Below, in pieces: positions 24,123 through 33,124 of a stretch of 43,046 nt of DNA. The position numbers and the translations under genes are program-made. Position 1 is the first letter of the stretch, and the number at the start of each line of letters is the position of its first letter. The notes under the pieces are model-generated. The model had not been told where the DNA came from. It saw nothing but the letters and a program-made list of their open reading frames with translations, and ran no database searches. The stretch is from an uncultured Bacilli bacterium. GTDB lineage: Bacteria > Bacillota_I > Bacilli_A > RF39 > UBA660. The DNA is taken from NCBI GenBank assembly GCA_944358825.1, contig CALVSA010000009.1, positions 1 through 43,046 of the forward strand. The letters are read 5' to 3'.

Positions 24123-26672
24123 ATGAATAAATATACTTTAAAAATGCTGGGGCGTTCTATTAAGGGATCAATTGGTAGATATTTGGCAATTTTTGCTATT
24201 GTTGCTTTAGGAATTGGATTTTTTACAGGTATTAATAATGCTGAACCGTCAATGCAAAAGACTTTGGACGATTATTTTGATAGATTAGATATGTATGACT
24301 TTTCTTTGGTATCCACTCTTGGTTTTACTGATGATGATGTTAATTCTTTTCTGGATATTGAAGGTATTACTAATGCTGAGGGAGCTTATAAGTTAGATCT
24401 TTTAATGGAACTGGATGAAATTAAGGCTTATCAAGTTATCTCTTTGGGTGATTTAGCTAAAGTTGATTTGGTTTCTGGTAAAATGCCTCAAAATGATGGA
24501 GAGTGTGTTGTTGATGCGAATGCTTTTAGTGAAAGTGATATTGGTAAGACTATTAGTGTAACTGATGAGACTGATAAGCTAAAGAAGAAAAGTTTTAAAA
24601 TTGTTGGTTTAGTTAAATCTCCTCGATTTATTAGTTATGAGAGGGGAAGTACTACTATTGGTGATGGAAATATTGCCGGTTTTATTTATGTTTTGAAAGA
24701 TACTTTTAATTCAGATGTTTATCACGAGATTATTTTAAATGCCAATAAAGATTTAGTAATATTTTCTGATGAATATAATGATGAGATAGATAGTTTAAAA
24801 AGTGAAGTTGAAAGCCTTGTTGCTACTAGAGCTAATTTAAGGTTTAATGATATTAAAAATGAAGCTTTAGAAAAAATCAATGAAGAACAAGCTAATTTAG
24901 ATAAAGCTAAAGAGGATTATAATAATGCGATTAATTCTCATATTCCTGCCGAAATGCTTATTGATAGTAAAAAGAAAATTGATGAGGCACAAGCTTTAAT
25001 TGATAGTAATAGAAAGGAAATTGATAATTTAGAAGAGCCTGATACTTATACTTTAACTCTTGAAGAGAATGTTGGAGCATCAAGGTTTAAAAATGATATT
25101 TCTATTGTTAGTAGTATTGCTAAAGTCTTTCCAGTCTTCTTTATTTTAGTTGTTATTTTTGTATGCGCTACTACTATGAATAGAATGGTTAATGATGAGA
25201 GAACCCAAATAGGGACATTAAAAGCATTAGGTTATTCTGCTAATAAGATTGCTAGTAAATATATTTTGTATGTTGTAACTGCTGCATTTTTGGGTTGTAT
25301 ATGTGGTTTCTTTTTAGGAACTGGAGTAATTCCAAGAGTTATTTGGCAAGTATATGATATTACTTATGGATTTTCTGATTTGTCTTATTATTTTAGTCCA
25401 ATTAGTTATATTTTGTGTTTAGTTGTTGCTATTTTGGGATCTGGTTTAATTACTTTATTTAGTTGTTATCATGAGTTAAGAGAAAAACCAGCGTATTTAA
25501 TCAGACCGAAAGCTCCTAGTAATGGAAAGAGGATATTTTTAGAATATATTAATTGGTTTTGGATGCGACTTTCTTTCTTAAGTAAAGTTACTATTAGAAA
25601 TACTTTTCGTTATAAAAAGAGAATGTTTATGATGTTACTTGGAATTGGAGGTTGTACAGCTTTATTAGTTACTGGATTTGGTGTTAAAGACTCTATTGCT
25701 GATATTTTAGATTATCAATTTGAAGACATTATGAAATATGATGCAACTGTTTCTTTTGAAGATAAAAACAATGTTACAAGTAATATTGATAGTTTGTTAT
25801 CTTCAAATAACGTTAATTATATATTGGGATATCAAACTGATTTAGCTATAGATTATCATGATACTCAAAAAGAAGCTACTGTTATTGCTATTAGTGATAG
25901 TGATTCAAAAGATTATTTTGGTCTACACAATAATGATAAAAAAATTAATTATCCAAAAGATAATCAAGTAGTGGTTAGTTCCAAGTTAGCAGAAGTTTTA
26001 AATATTAAGGTTAATGATAAACTACCTTTAACTATTTTAGATAAAGATTATACATTTATTGTTAGTGGTATTTGCGATAATTATTTAAATCACTATATTT
26101 ATATTAATAAAGATTATTTATCTAATTATATTAATAATCATGCTTATTTAAATTTTAATGATATAGATGATCATAACAAACTAGTTACTAATTTAAGAAA
26201 CATCGACGGGGTTAATAATGTTAGTTTATTAGATGATGATAAAAATATGTTAGATGAGTCGATGAATAGTCTTAATTATATTGTTGCATTATTAATTGTT
26301 AGCGCTGGTGCTTTAGCGTTTATTGTCTTATATAATTTGACTAATATAAATATTATTGAGAGAAATAGGGAAATTGCTACTGTTAAAGTATTAGGATTTC
26401 ATAGTAATGAAACAGCATCTTATGTTCTTAGGGAAAATATTATATTATCTATAATTGGAGCTTTATTTGGCTTGTTCCTTGGAAAATTATTACACTTATA
26501 TGTTATGGCACAAATACAGGTAGAACAGATGGCATTTGAAGTTAAAATTAGTTCTTTAAGTTATGTTTTATCACTTATTATAACAATACTTTTTGCCTTT
26601 ATTGCTAATTTTATAATGAGATTTAAATTAGAAAAAATTAATATGGCAGAATCAATGAAATCAGTTGAATAA
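24123..26672 (+). CDS. FtsX-family ABC transporter permease
   Basis: 849 residues. An N-terminal membrane helix (about 18-38) precedes a large extracellular domain with a predicted coiled coil (about 225-295). Two FtsX membrane blocks follow: around 325-450 (VFFILVVIFVCATTMNRMV, QIGTLKALGYS) and 720-845 (ALLIVSAGALAFIVLYN, REIATVKVLGF). A second extracellular region lies between them. It works with the preceding ATPase. This architecture is found in Firmicute systems for bacteriocin or antibiotic response and in peptide export. The ATG at 24123 follows GGTGATATT. Confidence 0.9.
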   Translation: MNKYTLKMLGRSIKGSIGRYLAIFAIVALGIGFFTGINNAEPSMQKTLDDYFDRLDMYDFSLVSTLGFTDDDVNSFLDIEGITNAEGAYKLDLLMELDEIKAYQVISLGDLAKVDLVSGKMPQNDGECVVDANAFSESDIGKTISVTDETDKLKKKSFKIVGLVKSPRFISYERGSTTIGDGNIAGFIYVLKDTFNSDVYHEIILNANKDLVIFSDEYNDEIDSLKSEVESLVATRANLRFNDIKNEALEKINEEQANLDKAKEDYNNAINSHIPAEMLIDSKKKIDEAQALIDSNRKEIDNLEEPDTYTLTLEENVGASRFKNDISIVSSIAKVFPVFFILVVIFVCATTMNRMVNDERTQIGTLKALGYSANKIASKYILYVVTAAFLGCICGFFLGTGVIPRVIWQVYDITYGFSDLSYYFSPISYILCLVVAILGSGLITLFSCYHELREKPAYLIRPKAPSNGKRIFLEYINWFWMRLSFLSKVTIRNTFRYKKRMFMMLLGIGGCTALLVTGFGVKDSIADILDYQFEDIMKYDATVSFEDKNNVTSNIDSLLSSNNVNYILGYQTDLAIDYHDTQKEATVIAISDSDSKDYFGLHNNDKKINYPKDNQVVVSSKLAEVLNIKVNDKLPLTILDKDYTFIVSGICDNYLNHYIYINKDYLSNYINNHAYLNFNDIDDHNKLVTNLRNIDGVNNVSLLDDDKNMLDESMNSLNYIVALLIVSAGALAFIVLYNLTNINIIERNREIATVKVLGFHSNETASYVLRENIILSIIGALFGLFLGKLLHLYVMAQIQVEQMAFEVKISSLSYVLSLIITILFAFIANFIMRFKLEKINMAESMKSVE

Positions 26673-26694
26673 GAGTTTATCTTATTCTTTTTTT
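26667..26694 (+). terminator. Terminator of the ABC transporter operon
   Basis: GAATAAGA (26667-26674), short loop, TCTTATTC (26680-26687), then seven T. Confidence 0.85.
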
Positions 26695-26778
26695 GTATAT
26701 TGAAGATGTGAACATAAAGAAGAGAAAGTAGAAGATTTATAAATATAGAAGTGTGGATTATAGTTTTATCTTTTGTCC

Positions 26779-26807
26779 TTGATTAAAATACTCTATTATG
26801 TTATAAT
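26779..26807 (+). promoter_or_regulatory. Promoter of the serine hydrolase gene
   Basis: TTGATT (26779-26784), 17 bases, TATAAT (26802-26807). This places the transcription start near 26814, so start codons upstream of that are excluded. Confidence 0.65.
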
Positions 26808-26829
26808 TTTCATGATAGGAGTGTCAGAT

Positions 26830-27885
26830 GTGAGCAAGAGTTTTTTTATTAGATATTGTTTCCTTATAATCGTTATGATATTTACTTGCTTTGTATCTTA
26901 TAAAGTTATGGCAAGTGTAATTGATAAAGATGCTGATGGTGAGGTACCTGTTTTTTCGGAAGAAAAAAATGAGGCTAGAGCTTTAATTTCTTATGAAGAT
27001 AACTATGAATTACAAAAATATTATAATGATAATAATTTAGATAAAAAAATTGTTGATTTTTCTAACTGCCTTCATTCCTATATATCTACTAAAGTTAATG
27101 AAAATTCAAATATTAAAAATTTGGTTAGTGAATTAGAAAATTACTATAATAGTGATTCTAATAATTTTGCCTTTTATTATTTAGATATAAATACTGGTTT
27201 TTCTGTTGCTTATAATGAAAATCAAAAGATATTTGGAGCTTCTGTATTAAAAGCACCGTTTGTTATTTATGTATATAAGCAAGCGAGTATGGGAAAAATT
27301 AATTTAGATGAGGAATTAGTTTATACTAAAGAATTCTATTCTAAAGGTTCTGGTGTTCTGCAAAATGAAGAGTTTGGAAAATCTTATTCAATAAAAGAGC
27401 TTTGTTATTATGCAATTCATGATAGTGATAATGTTGCTTATAAGATGCTTGCTGATAGGTTTGGAATAGAGAACGCTAAGGAATTTTGGAAAGATTTAGG
27501 AGTTAATTCTATTTATGATTATAATGCTTTATTTTCTAGTATTAATGCAGTTGATGCCGGTAGGATAATGAAATATTTATATGATATTTCTTTAGAAAAT
27601 GATTATGGTAAAGAATTAATGAGTGTATTTACTAATGCTTTATATAATTTTATTCCCAAAGATGGTTTAGTTATGGCTCATAAATCTGGATGGGCTAATA
27701 CTTCTATTCATGATATGGTTATTAAGTTTGATGAAAATCCTTATATTTTAATTGTCTTATCAAAAAGAGGGGAAATTGAATTTCAAAGTTTATTTAATTT
27801 TACTAGTGAAAAAATAGGGCAAATACATCATTCTTTTTGGGACGAAAATGTTAATTACTGTTTAAGCGAATTTAAAAATAATTAA
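26830..27885 (+). CDS. Serine hydrolase of the class A beta-lactamase/DD-peptidase fold
   Basis: 351 residues. One N-terminal membrane anchor (about 6-30), then a beta-lactamase-like domain. SxxK is GASVLKAPF (about residue 140), SDN is HDSDNVAYKM (about 200) and the KTG-box is AHKSGWANTSIHD (about 298). I see no ExxLN motif that would carry the deacylating Glu of class A enzymes, so a wall-related peptidase or binding role is more likely than antibiotic hydrolysis. The GTG at 26830 follows AGGAGTG and lies downstream of the promoter. Its 3' end overlaps the convergent mscS gene by 4 bases. Confidence 0.8.
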   Translation: MSKSFFIRYCFLIIVMIFTCFVSYKVMASVIDKDADGEVPVFSEEKNEARALISYEDNYELQKYYNDNNLDKKIVDFSNCLHSYISTKVNENSNIKNLVSELENYYNSDSNNFAFYYLDINTGFSVAYNENQKIFGASVLKAPFVIYVYKQASMGKINLDEELVYTKEFYSKGSGVLQNEEFGKSYSIKELCYYAIHDSDNVAYKMLADRFGIENAKEFWKDLGVNSIYDYNALFSSINAVDAGRIMKYLYDISLENDYGKELMSVFTNALYNFIPKDGLVMAHKSGWANTSIHDMVIKFDENPYILIVLSKRGEIEFQSLFNFTSEKIGQIHHSFWDENVNYCLSEFKNN

Positions 27886-28754
27886 TCTTTATATAACTCT
27901 ATTTCATTATTTTTATAAGCTTCTAGTATTTTGTTCCAAATGGTAGATGCAACAAAGCGAGCTTTTTTAGGATGAATTAAATAGCGTAGTTGCAATTCGA
28001 CATGGTTATCAACAACTTCTGTGTATATTACTGGTTCGTATTGATTATAATATATTCTATAATCAGTATTAATTGTTTGTAATTGTTTTTTCATTTTTGT
28101 TGGAATTGCTTTAATAATATCATTGTTATTTAATATTTTGTATAATGTTCCTTTTATTTTTTGAATATCACTATCTAGTGGTATTTTTACTTTTATTTCA
28201 TCCCATATATATTTAAATCCTTTAGAATAGTTTTTTAATGGTTCGCGGAATACTGTTGTATTAGGAAAATTAATTATTATTCCTGTACTTTGTCCTCTTC
28301 TGTTATCTTCATCTACTTCTAGGACTTCAAAATTCATTAGTTTAATATTAACAACATCACCTTTTATTCCATTTATTTCTATACGATCTTCTAATTCGAT
28401 TGGTTTTTTTATTTTTATGTATAAGCCCGCAAAGAAGTTAAAGATAAATTCTCTTAAGGCAATTGTAAATGCTGCAGATATAAATGTTATTAGTGTTAAA
28501 ATATTACTAATATAATCAGCCCACACGAATATAACTATTAGAGTTTTTAAAATAGCAGAAAATACTTTTACTCTTTGACTATAGATATATTCTTTTTTGC
28601 TATCTTTTATTCTTTTTATTATTTTTAAAGCAATATGTTGCAATATAACGACGATTAATATAAATATTACTGTTCTGATAAATAGATAAATGTAGGTTTC
28701 ATTAACAGTTGTTATTTCACTTAAAAAACTACTTATTTCTTTTATATTTTTCAT
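27882..28754 (-). CDS. mscS: MscS-family mechanosensitive ion channel
   Basis: 290 residues. Membrane helices at about 22-45, 63-85 and the pore-lining 85-110 segment (LITFISAAFTIALREFIFNFFAGLYI) lead into the MscS beta domain (PIELEDRIEINGIKGDVVNIKLMNFEVLE, IINFPNTTVF). It ends with an alpha/beta cytoplasmic domain. It releases solutes on hypo-osmotic shock. It has its own promoter; GGAGG precedes the ATG. Confidence 0.88.
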   Translation of the reverse strand: MKNIKEISSFLSEITTVNETYIYLFIRTVIFILIVVILQHIALKIIKRIKDSKKEYIYSQRVKVFSAILKTLIVIFVWADYISNILTLITFISAAFTIALREFIFNFFAGLYIKIKKPIELEDRIEINGIKGDVVNIKLMNFEVLEVDEDNRRGQSTGIIINFPNTTVFREPLKNYSKGFKYIWDEIKVKIPLDSDIQKIKGTLYKILNNNDIIKAIPTKMKKQLQTINTDYRIYYNQYEPVIYTEVVDNHVELQLRYLIHPKKARFVASTIWNKILEAYKNNEIELYKD

Positions 28755-28780
28755 ATGTTACCTCCTTTTTGGTACTCGAT

Positions 28781-28809
28781 ATTATATTAAGTTAAATATT
28801 AAAAGTCAA
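28781..28809 (-). promoter_or_regulatory. Promoter of mscS
   Basis: On the - strand TTGACT (28804-28809), 17 bases, TATAAT (28781-28786). Confidence 0.7.
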
Positions 28810-28867
28810 CGGTTTTTAAAACAAATGTTTTCATTTGACACTTTTATGGGAAAATATGAAATTGAAA

Positions 28868-28892
28868 ACAAAAAAAGTATGAACTTCATACT
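28868..28892 (-). terminator. Terminator after jag (khpB)
   Basis: AGTATGAA and TTCATACT arms (28876-28883 / 28885-28892) with T run on the - strand. It overlaps the stop codon and ends the rpmH-rnpA-yidC-jag unit. Confidence 0.8.
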
Positions 28893-29499
28893 AATTTTCT
28901 CTTGGTTTTATTACTACATAGCGATTTGGTTCTTCACCAGCACTTTCTGTATAAACATACTTGTTATCATTAAGTGCATTATGTACTATTCTTCTTTCAT
29001 ATGAATTCATACTATCTAATTTTGTTTCTACTTTTGTTCTAGCAACTTCTCGTGCTGTTTTTCTTGCGAGTATTTCTAAGTTTTTGGCTCTTTTTTCTTT
29101 ATAGTTTTCAATATCTAATATTATATGTAAGTCAGATTTTATTTCTTTTTTTAGTATTTGTTTTATTATTGTTTGCAAGGCTTGCATGTTTTTTCCATTT
29201 TTACCTATTAAAATGGCATTATTGTTAGAAAATATTTTTATTTCTATTCTATTTTCTCTTACTTTAGTTTCTAGATTTGCTTCTATGTTCATCTGTTTTA
29301 ATATTTCTAATATTGTATTTTTCAAATATGTAATTACGTCTTGAATTGTTATTACTTCAATTGTTACACTTTTTTTTAATAGTCCATTTTTTTCTGATAC
29401 ATTATTTATTATAATATTATCAGCATTTAATCCTAGTTCGTATAATGCTTTTTCTTTAGCAAGTTCTAGTGTTCTTTCTTCAAATGTATGCTTTTTCAT
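28891..29499 (-). CDS. khpB: RNA-binding protein Jag/KhpB
   Basis: 202 residues with three regions: the Jag-N domain (about 1-50; ERTLELAKEKALYELGL), a KH domain (about 80-140; NNAILIGKNGKNMQALQTII, with the IGKNGKN loop) and a C-terminal R3H domain (MNSYERRIVHNAL, SAGEEPNRYVVIKP). It binds RNA and works with KhpA and YidC in cell-elongation control in related bacteria. It overlaps yidC by one base. Confidence 0.93.
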   Translation of the reverse strand: MKKHTFEERTLELAKEKALYELGLNADNIIINNVSEKNGLLKKSVTIEVITIQDVITYLKNTILEILKQMNIEANLETKVRENRIEIKIFSNNNAILIGKNGKNMQALQTIIKQILKKEIKSDLHIILDIENYKEKRAKNLEILARKTAREVARTKVETKLDSMNSYERRIVHNALNDNKYVYTESAGEEPNRYVVIKPREN

Positions 29500-30410
29500 T
29501 ATTTATCCTTCTTTCTTTCTACCCATATATTTTGTGCGATAGTAAATAAACTTGATGTTATCCAGTAAATACCTAACGCAGTTGGTAGAGTTAAAGATGC
29601 GATTAGAATTAATCCTAGCATAAAGTAAATTGTAAATTTCATTTGTTTTTGCATCATTGATTGATCTTTTAATGTTTTTCTAAATGAGAAATATGTTGTT
29701 CCTAATATTATTATTATGAATAATATATACCAGTAGTTTCCTTGTTGAATACCTGCAAGTGTGGTTGTAGCCATTTGTAAGCCTAGAAATTCACCTTCAA
29801 ATATAGCAGGAGTCCTATTTATCGCTTCTAGGAACGCAAATAATAGGGGCATTTGAATTATTGCAAGTAAACATCCAGATACTGGGTTTATTTCAAATTT
29901 TTTATATATCATAAGCATTTCTTGAGCTTTACGCATTTGATCTTCTTGTGAGTCTTTTCCTCTATATTTTTTTTCTAATCTTTGTATTTCTGGTTGTGCT
30001 TTTTTCATATTTTCAGATTGCATTGCTGTTTTTCCTGTTATTGGCATTAATATTAATCTGATAATTAAAGCTGTTATTATGATTGCAAGACCATAGTTTT
30101 TAACAATTAGACCAATTTGAATAATTACCCATGATAATGGTTTTACAAAAAAACTAGTCCATATTCCTTCATAATTATCTAATGGTGTGAAATTTTTACA
30201 CATTGGTAGCTTATCTAAATCTATGCCATTTTCTGTATATATATTTCTAACGTTTTCATCTTCTGGTTGACAAATAATATTTTGTGTAATGGCTTGTCCC
30301 GTTTCTTTGTTAGTTACAACGTTATTATCTTTATCTTTTAATGTTTGAGTACATCCTGTTAATAAGAATACTACCAATACTAATAATAATACTTTTCTAC
30401 TTTTTTTCAT
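29499..30410 (-). CDS. yidC: Membrane protein insertase YidC (SpoIIIJ/OxaA type), lipoprotein
   Basis: 303 residues. A lipoprotein signal peptide ends in LLTGC (Cys20). The five-helix YidC core follows: WVIIQIGLIVKNYGLAIIITALIIRLILMPITGKTA with the groove Arg, the cytoplasmic hairpin KAQPEIQRLEKKY, then NPVSGCLLAIIQMPLLFAFLEAI and two further helices. It inserts membrane proteins with or without Sec. It lies between rnpA and jag as in most Firmicutes and overlaps rnpA by 14 bases. Confidence 0.96.
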   Translation of the reverse strand: MKKSRKVLLLVLVVFLLTGCTQTLKDKDNNVVTNKETGQAITQNIICQPEDENVRNIYTENGIDLDKLPMCKNFTPLDNYEGIWTSFFVKPLSWVIIQIGLIVKNYGLAIIITALIIRLILMPITGKTAMQSENMKKAQPEIQRLEKKYRGKDSQEDQMRKAQEMLMIYKKFEINPVSGCLLAIIQMPLLFAFLEAINRTPAIFEGEFLGLQMATTTLAGIQQGNYWYILFIIIILGTTYFSFRKTLKDQSMMQKQMKFTIYFMLGLILIASLTLPTALGIYWITSSLFTIAQNIWVERKKDK

Positions 30411-30735
30411 TTGTTTCTCCTATCTTTAGCATTAACTGCATTAAATATTTTTCTTTTTGTTGATATGTTAATTCTGTAATGTTTCTTTTTATTATTATAA
30501 CATAGTCATTTGTTTTTTGTATATATTTTTTATTGTGATCTATTATATTTTTTATTTGTCTTTTTATTTTATTTCTAACTACTGCTTTTCCTGTTTTAGT
30601 GGGAATACTTATTCCATATAAATTAGTAGCACTTTCTTTATAAAATATACTATAATAGTCATTCTTTACTTTTTTTCCTGTATTTATAATAAGGGAAAAG
30701 TCATCATTTTTTTTTATTATTTCTCTTTTCTTCAT
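30397..30735 (-). CDS. rnpA: Ribonuclease P protein component
   Basis: 112 residues. The RNR signature is AVVRNKIKRQIKNI (about 47-60), with an N-terminal KKNDDFSLIINTGKKVKND and central YGISIPTKTGKAV. It is the protein cofactor of RNase P for tRNA 5' maturation. The ATG at 30735 follows GGGTGG; the longer frame to 30762 has no ribosome binding site. A hairpin with T run lies between rpmH and this gene and may set the ratio of the two products. Confidence 0.94.
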   Translation of the reverse strand: MKKREIIKKNDDFSLIINTGKKVKNDYYSIFYKESATNLYGISIPTKTGKAVVRNKIKRQIKNIIDHNKKYIQKTNDYVIIIKRNITELTYQQKEKYLMQLMLKIGETNEKK

Positions 30736-30750
30736 TATACCACCCATAAC

Positions 30751-30778
30751 AAAAAATACCAACTACTAGAGTCGGCTT
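30751..30778 (-). terminator. Hairpin with T run between rpmH and rnpA
   Basis: On the - strand GCCGAC / GTTGGT arms (30771-30776 / 30758-30763, including G-T pairs), then six T. It looks like a partial terminator inside the operon. Confidence 0.6.
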
Positions 30779-30780
30779 CT

Positions 30781-30915
30781 TTATTTTTTCTTAACTGAAC
30801 ATAATCTTTTTCTTTTTTTAGCTCTTCTTTTATTTAATACATTTCCTTCTTTACGCGCGAAGAAGCCATGTGTTTTAGCTCTTTTTCGATTATTTGGTTG
30901 ATAAGTTCTTTTCAT
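30781..30915 (-). CDS. rpmH: 50S ribosomal protein L34
   Basis: 44 residues, starting MKRTYQPNNRKRAKTHGFFARK, the L34 signature, then a very basic tail ending KRLCSVKKK. The tail differs from the usual GRKVLSA-like end. GGAGGTG lies upstream of the ATG at 30915. It is the first gene of the rpmH-rnpA-yidC-jag operon, reading away from the origin, with a consensus promoter. Confidence 0.96.
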   Translation of the reverse strand: MKRTYQPNNRKRAKTHGFFARKEGNVLNKRRAKKRKRLCSVKKK

Positions 30916-30948
30916 TTATAATACACCTCCAAAGTAAAATGCTATTAT

Positions 30949-30977
30949 ATTATAAATGCTTTATTTTGTTATGTCAA
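30949..30977 (-). promoter_or_regulatory. Consensus promoter of the rpmH operon
   Basis: On the - strand TTGACA (30972-30977), exactly 17 bases, TATAAT (30949-30954): both boxes match the sigma-A consensus fully. Confidence 0.85.
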
Positions 30978-31016
30978 TATTTTTTTGGAATTTTGATTGT
31001 TTTTTTTTATTTTTTT

Positions 31017-31025
31017 TGATATAAT
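31017..31025 (+). promoter_or_regulatory. Extended -10 promoter of the HerA-like gene
   Basis: TGATATAAT on the + strand, 24 bases before the ATG, preceded by a T-rich tract. Confidence 0.5.
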
Positions 31026-31048
31026 CATTTTAGAATAGAGGGATGTGT

Positions 31049-32797
31049 ATGTTTGAAAAAATTATTTCAATTAGTAAGAACTATGCACTTGTAAAAATAG
31101 CTGGTGTGATTAGTGAGGATCTTCTTAACTTTAATGTTGTTTTTGAGGATGATAAGAAAATACTTGGAGAAATAGAAGAAGTAGACGGAGAGAATATTAA
31201 AATTACTTTTTTAGGTGAATTTATTAATGGAAGATTTTATAGTGGTATTATTCGTAAGCCTAGCTTAACTGCAAAAATTAGAATTATTAATACTGAAGAA
31301 TTAGCAGAATTAGTTGGTGATAATGATCCAAAAAGTATGACTTTAGGTATTTCTCCTTTATATAATTATCCTATTAAAATTAATATTGATGAAATGTTTT
31401 CTAATCACAGTGCTATTTTCGGTAATACTGGTTCTGGTAAAACTTATGGTGTTGCTAGATTGGTACAAAATTTATTTGTTATGAAAGATAAAATTCCTTT
31501 TAATAGTAATATATTTATTTTTAACAATACTAGCGAATATGATAATGCTTTTCGTAGTATAAATACTTACAATGCTAATTTTCATTATAAAATGTATACT
31601 ACTAGTAGTGATACTGATTATAATTTAGTAAAACTTCCTCTTTGGCTTTTAAGTGTTGATGATTATGCTAACTTACTTGATGTTACTAGTTATTCTCAAT
31701 TAATGGTAATTGAAAAGATGTTGAGTTATGTTTCTACTTTTGCTAAAGATGATGAGGAAACAAAAAAATATAAAAATCATTTAATCGCTAAAGCAATTGT
31801 TTCTGTTTTATACACCAATCAAGTAGCTGCTAGAATTCGTGATCAAATATTTTCTATTTTAACTGATTGTCATACTGATGAGTTAAATTTAGATGTTGAA
31901 GTACCTGGTATTGGTTATACTCGTCAATTTAGAAAGTGTTTTGATATAGATAGTCAAGGAGAATTTGTAGAGCGCATTTTAATTGCTGAATATATTCAAA
32001 AATTTATTGATAATGACACTAAATGGAATGAGGATTATGTTCCTATATATTTTAATTTAGATGATTTAGAAGTTGCTCTTAATTTTGCTTTAATTTCTGA
32101 AGGTTTACTTTTAAATGAAAAATCTTATACAGAAGCTACGGCTCTAAAAGTTAAATTACATACTTTAAATAATAGTTCTAATTCTAGATTCTTTAATTAT
32201 GATAGTTTTATTGACTTAAATCAATTTATTTATGATATTATTGCTTTTGAAAATAATAAAAGAGCTCAAATTATTAATTTTGTTTTAGAAGATATTGATG
32301 ATCGTTTTGCAAAAACTTTAGTTAAGATTTATTCAAGATTATTATTTAAGTTTTCTAAGCAAATGCCTGATCGTGGTTCAATGCCTATACATATTATGTT
32401 AGAAGAGGCTCATAGGTATGTTCAAAAGGACTTTGATAATGAGATTTTAGGCTATAATATTTTTGAGAGAATTGCTAAAGAAGGTCGTAAGTTTGGATTG
32501 GTTTTGGATTTAATTACGCAAAGACCTACTGAATTATCAGAAACAGTTATCTCTCAATGTAGTAATTTCTTAATTTTTAAAATTAATCATCCGACCGATT
32601 TAGAGTATATCAGGAAAATGGTTCCAAATATTAGTGCTGATGTTATTGAAAAACAAAAAGCATTACAATCAGGTATATGTGTAGCTTTTGGTAGAATGAT
32701 GAAAATACCGATGATTGTTAGGATGGAACTTCCTAATCCTGAACCTAGTAGTACAAATGCTTCTATATATGATAAGTGGATGGTCGATATAAAATAG
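31049..32797 (+). CDS. HerA/DUF87-type hexameric ATPase
   Basis: 582 residues. The N-terminal beta-barrel (HAS-barrel-like, about 1-100) precedes the ATPase core. Walker A is FGNTGSGKTYGV near residue 128. Walker B is IHIMLEEAHRYV near 449. The sensor and arginine region reads RIAKEGRKFGLVLDLITQRPTELSETVISQCSNFLIFK. This is the FtsK/HerA superfamily. In archaea HerA works with the NurA nuclease in end resection; bacterial copies also occur in phage defence with Sir2 or NurA partners. Neither partner is here. The ATG at 31049 follows AGAGGG with 6-base spacing. It sits between the rpmH operon and oriC. Confidence 0.85.
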   Translation: MFEKIISISKNYALVKIAGVISEDLLNFNVVFEDDKKILGEIEEVDGENIKITFLGEFINGRFYSGIIRKPSLTAKIRIINTEELAELVGDNDPKSMTLGISPLYNYPIKINIDEMFSNHSAIFGNTGSGKTYGVARLVQNLFVMKDKIPFNSNIFIFNNTSEYDNAFRSINTYNANFHYKMYTTSSDTDYNLVKLPLWLLSVDDYANLLDVTSYSQLMVIEKMLSYVSTFAKDDEETKKYKNHLIAKAIVSVLYTNQVAARIRDQIFSILTDCHTDELNLDVEVPGIGYTRQFRKCFDIDSQGEFVERILIAEYIQKFIDNDTKWNEDYVPIYFNLDDLEVALNFALISEGLLLNEKSYTEATALKVKLHTLNNSSNSRFFNYDSFIDLNQFIYDIIAFENNKRAQIINFVLEDIDDRFAKTLVKIYSRLLFKFSKQMPDRGSMPIHIMLEEAHRYVQKDFDNEILGYNIFERIAKEGRKFGLVLDLITQRPTELSETVISQCSNFLIFKINHPTDLEYIRKMVPNISADVIEKQKALQSGICVAFGRMMKIPMIVRMELPNPEPSSTNASIYDKWMVDIK

Positions 32798-32819
32798 CAC
32801 AAATGTGCTTTTTTTTTTG
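32796..32819 (+). terminator. Terminator of the HerA-like gene
   Basis: AGCACA (32796-32801), AA, TGTGCT (32804-32809), then a long T run. It insulates oriC from upstream transcription. Confidence 0.85.
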
Positions 32820-33085
32820 TTTCCACAAGAAATGTTGATAACTTATTTTTTTTATTTCTTTATTTATAAGGCTTTATTCGTTATATCAACAGTTTCCACA
32901 GAAATCAACAGGCTGTGGAAAACTATATTTTTTGGGTGTTGAAAACAAAAAAACACAGTTTTTGTGGAAAAGTCGATTTTTTTTAGTAAATATAAGGGTT
33001 TATCCTGTGGATAAGCTGTGGAAAACATGTGGAAAAGTATGTTGAAAAGTAAAAAATATGTAAATTTATGTCGTTTTTTTCCACA
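32819..33085. other. oriC: oriC left part: DnaA-box cluster upstream of dnaA
   Basis: This 327-base gap (32798-33124) holds one perfect DnaA box, TGTGGATAA at 33006-33014 (- orientation). Close variants TGTGGAAAA lie at 32914-32922, 32963-32971, 33017-33025 and 33028-33036 (- orientation). GTTTCCACA occurs at 32819 and 32892, and TTTTCCACA at 33077 (+ orientation). The three boxes at 33006-33036 are spaced 11 bases apart, one helical turn. AT-rich filler separates the groups. It corresponds to the incAB part of the Bacillus origin. Confidence 0.9.
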
Positions 33086-33090
33086 ATATG

Positions 33091-33099
33091 TGTTAAAAT
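33091..33099 (+). promoter_or_regulatory. Probable extended -10 promoter of dnaA
   Basis: TGTTAAAAT, 26 bases before the start codon. The DnaA-like box at 33077-33085 lies between the expected -35 and -10 positions, which would allow autorepression. Confidence 0.45.
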
Positions 33100-33124
33100 A
33101 GTAGTAAGCGAAAGGAGGAGGGGG

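Noticed and set aside
32989..33002. AAATATAAGGGTTT shared between oriC and the recF promoter (36394-36407)
   Set aside because: A 14-base match is expected several times by chance in 43 kb of such AT-rich DNA.
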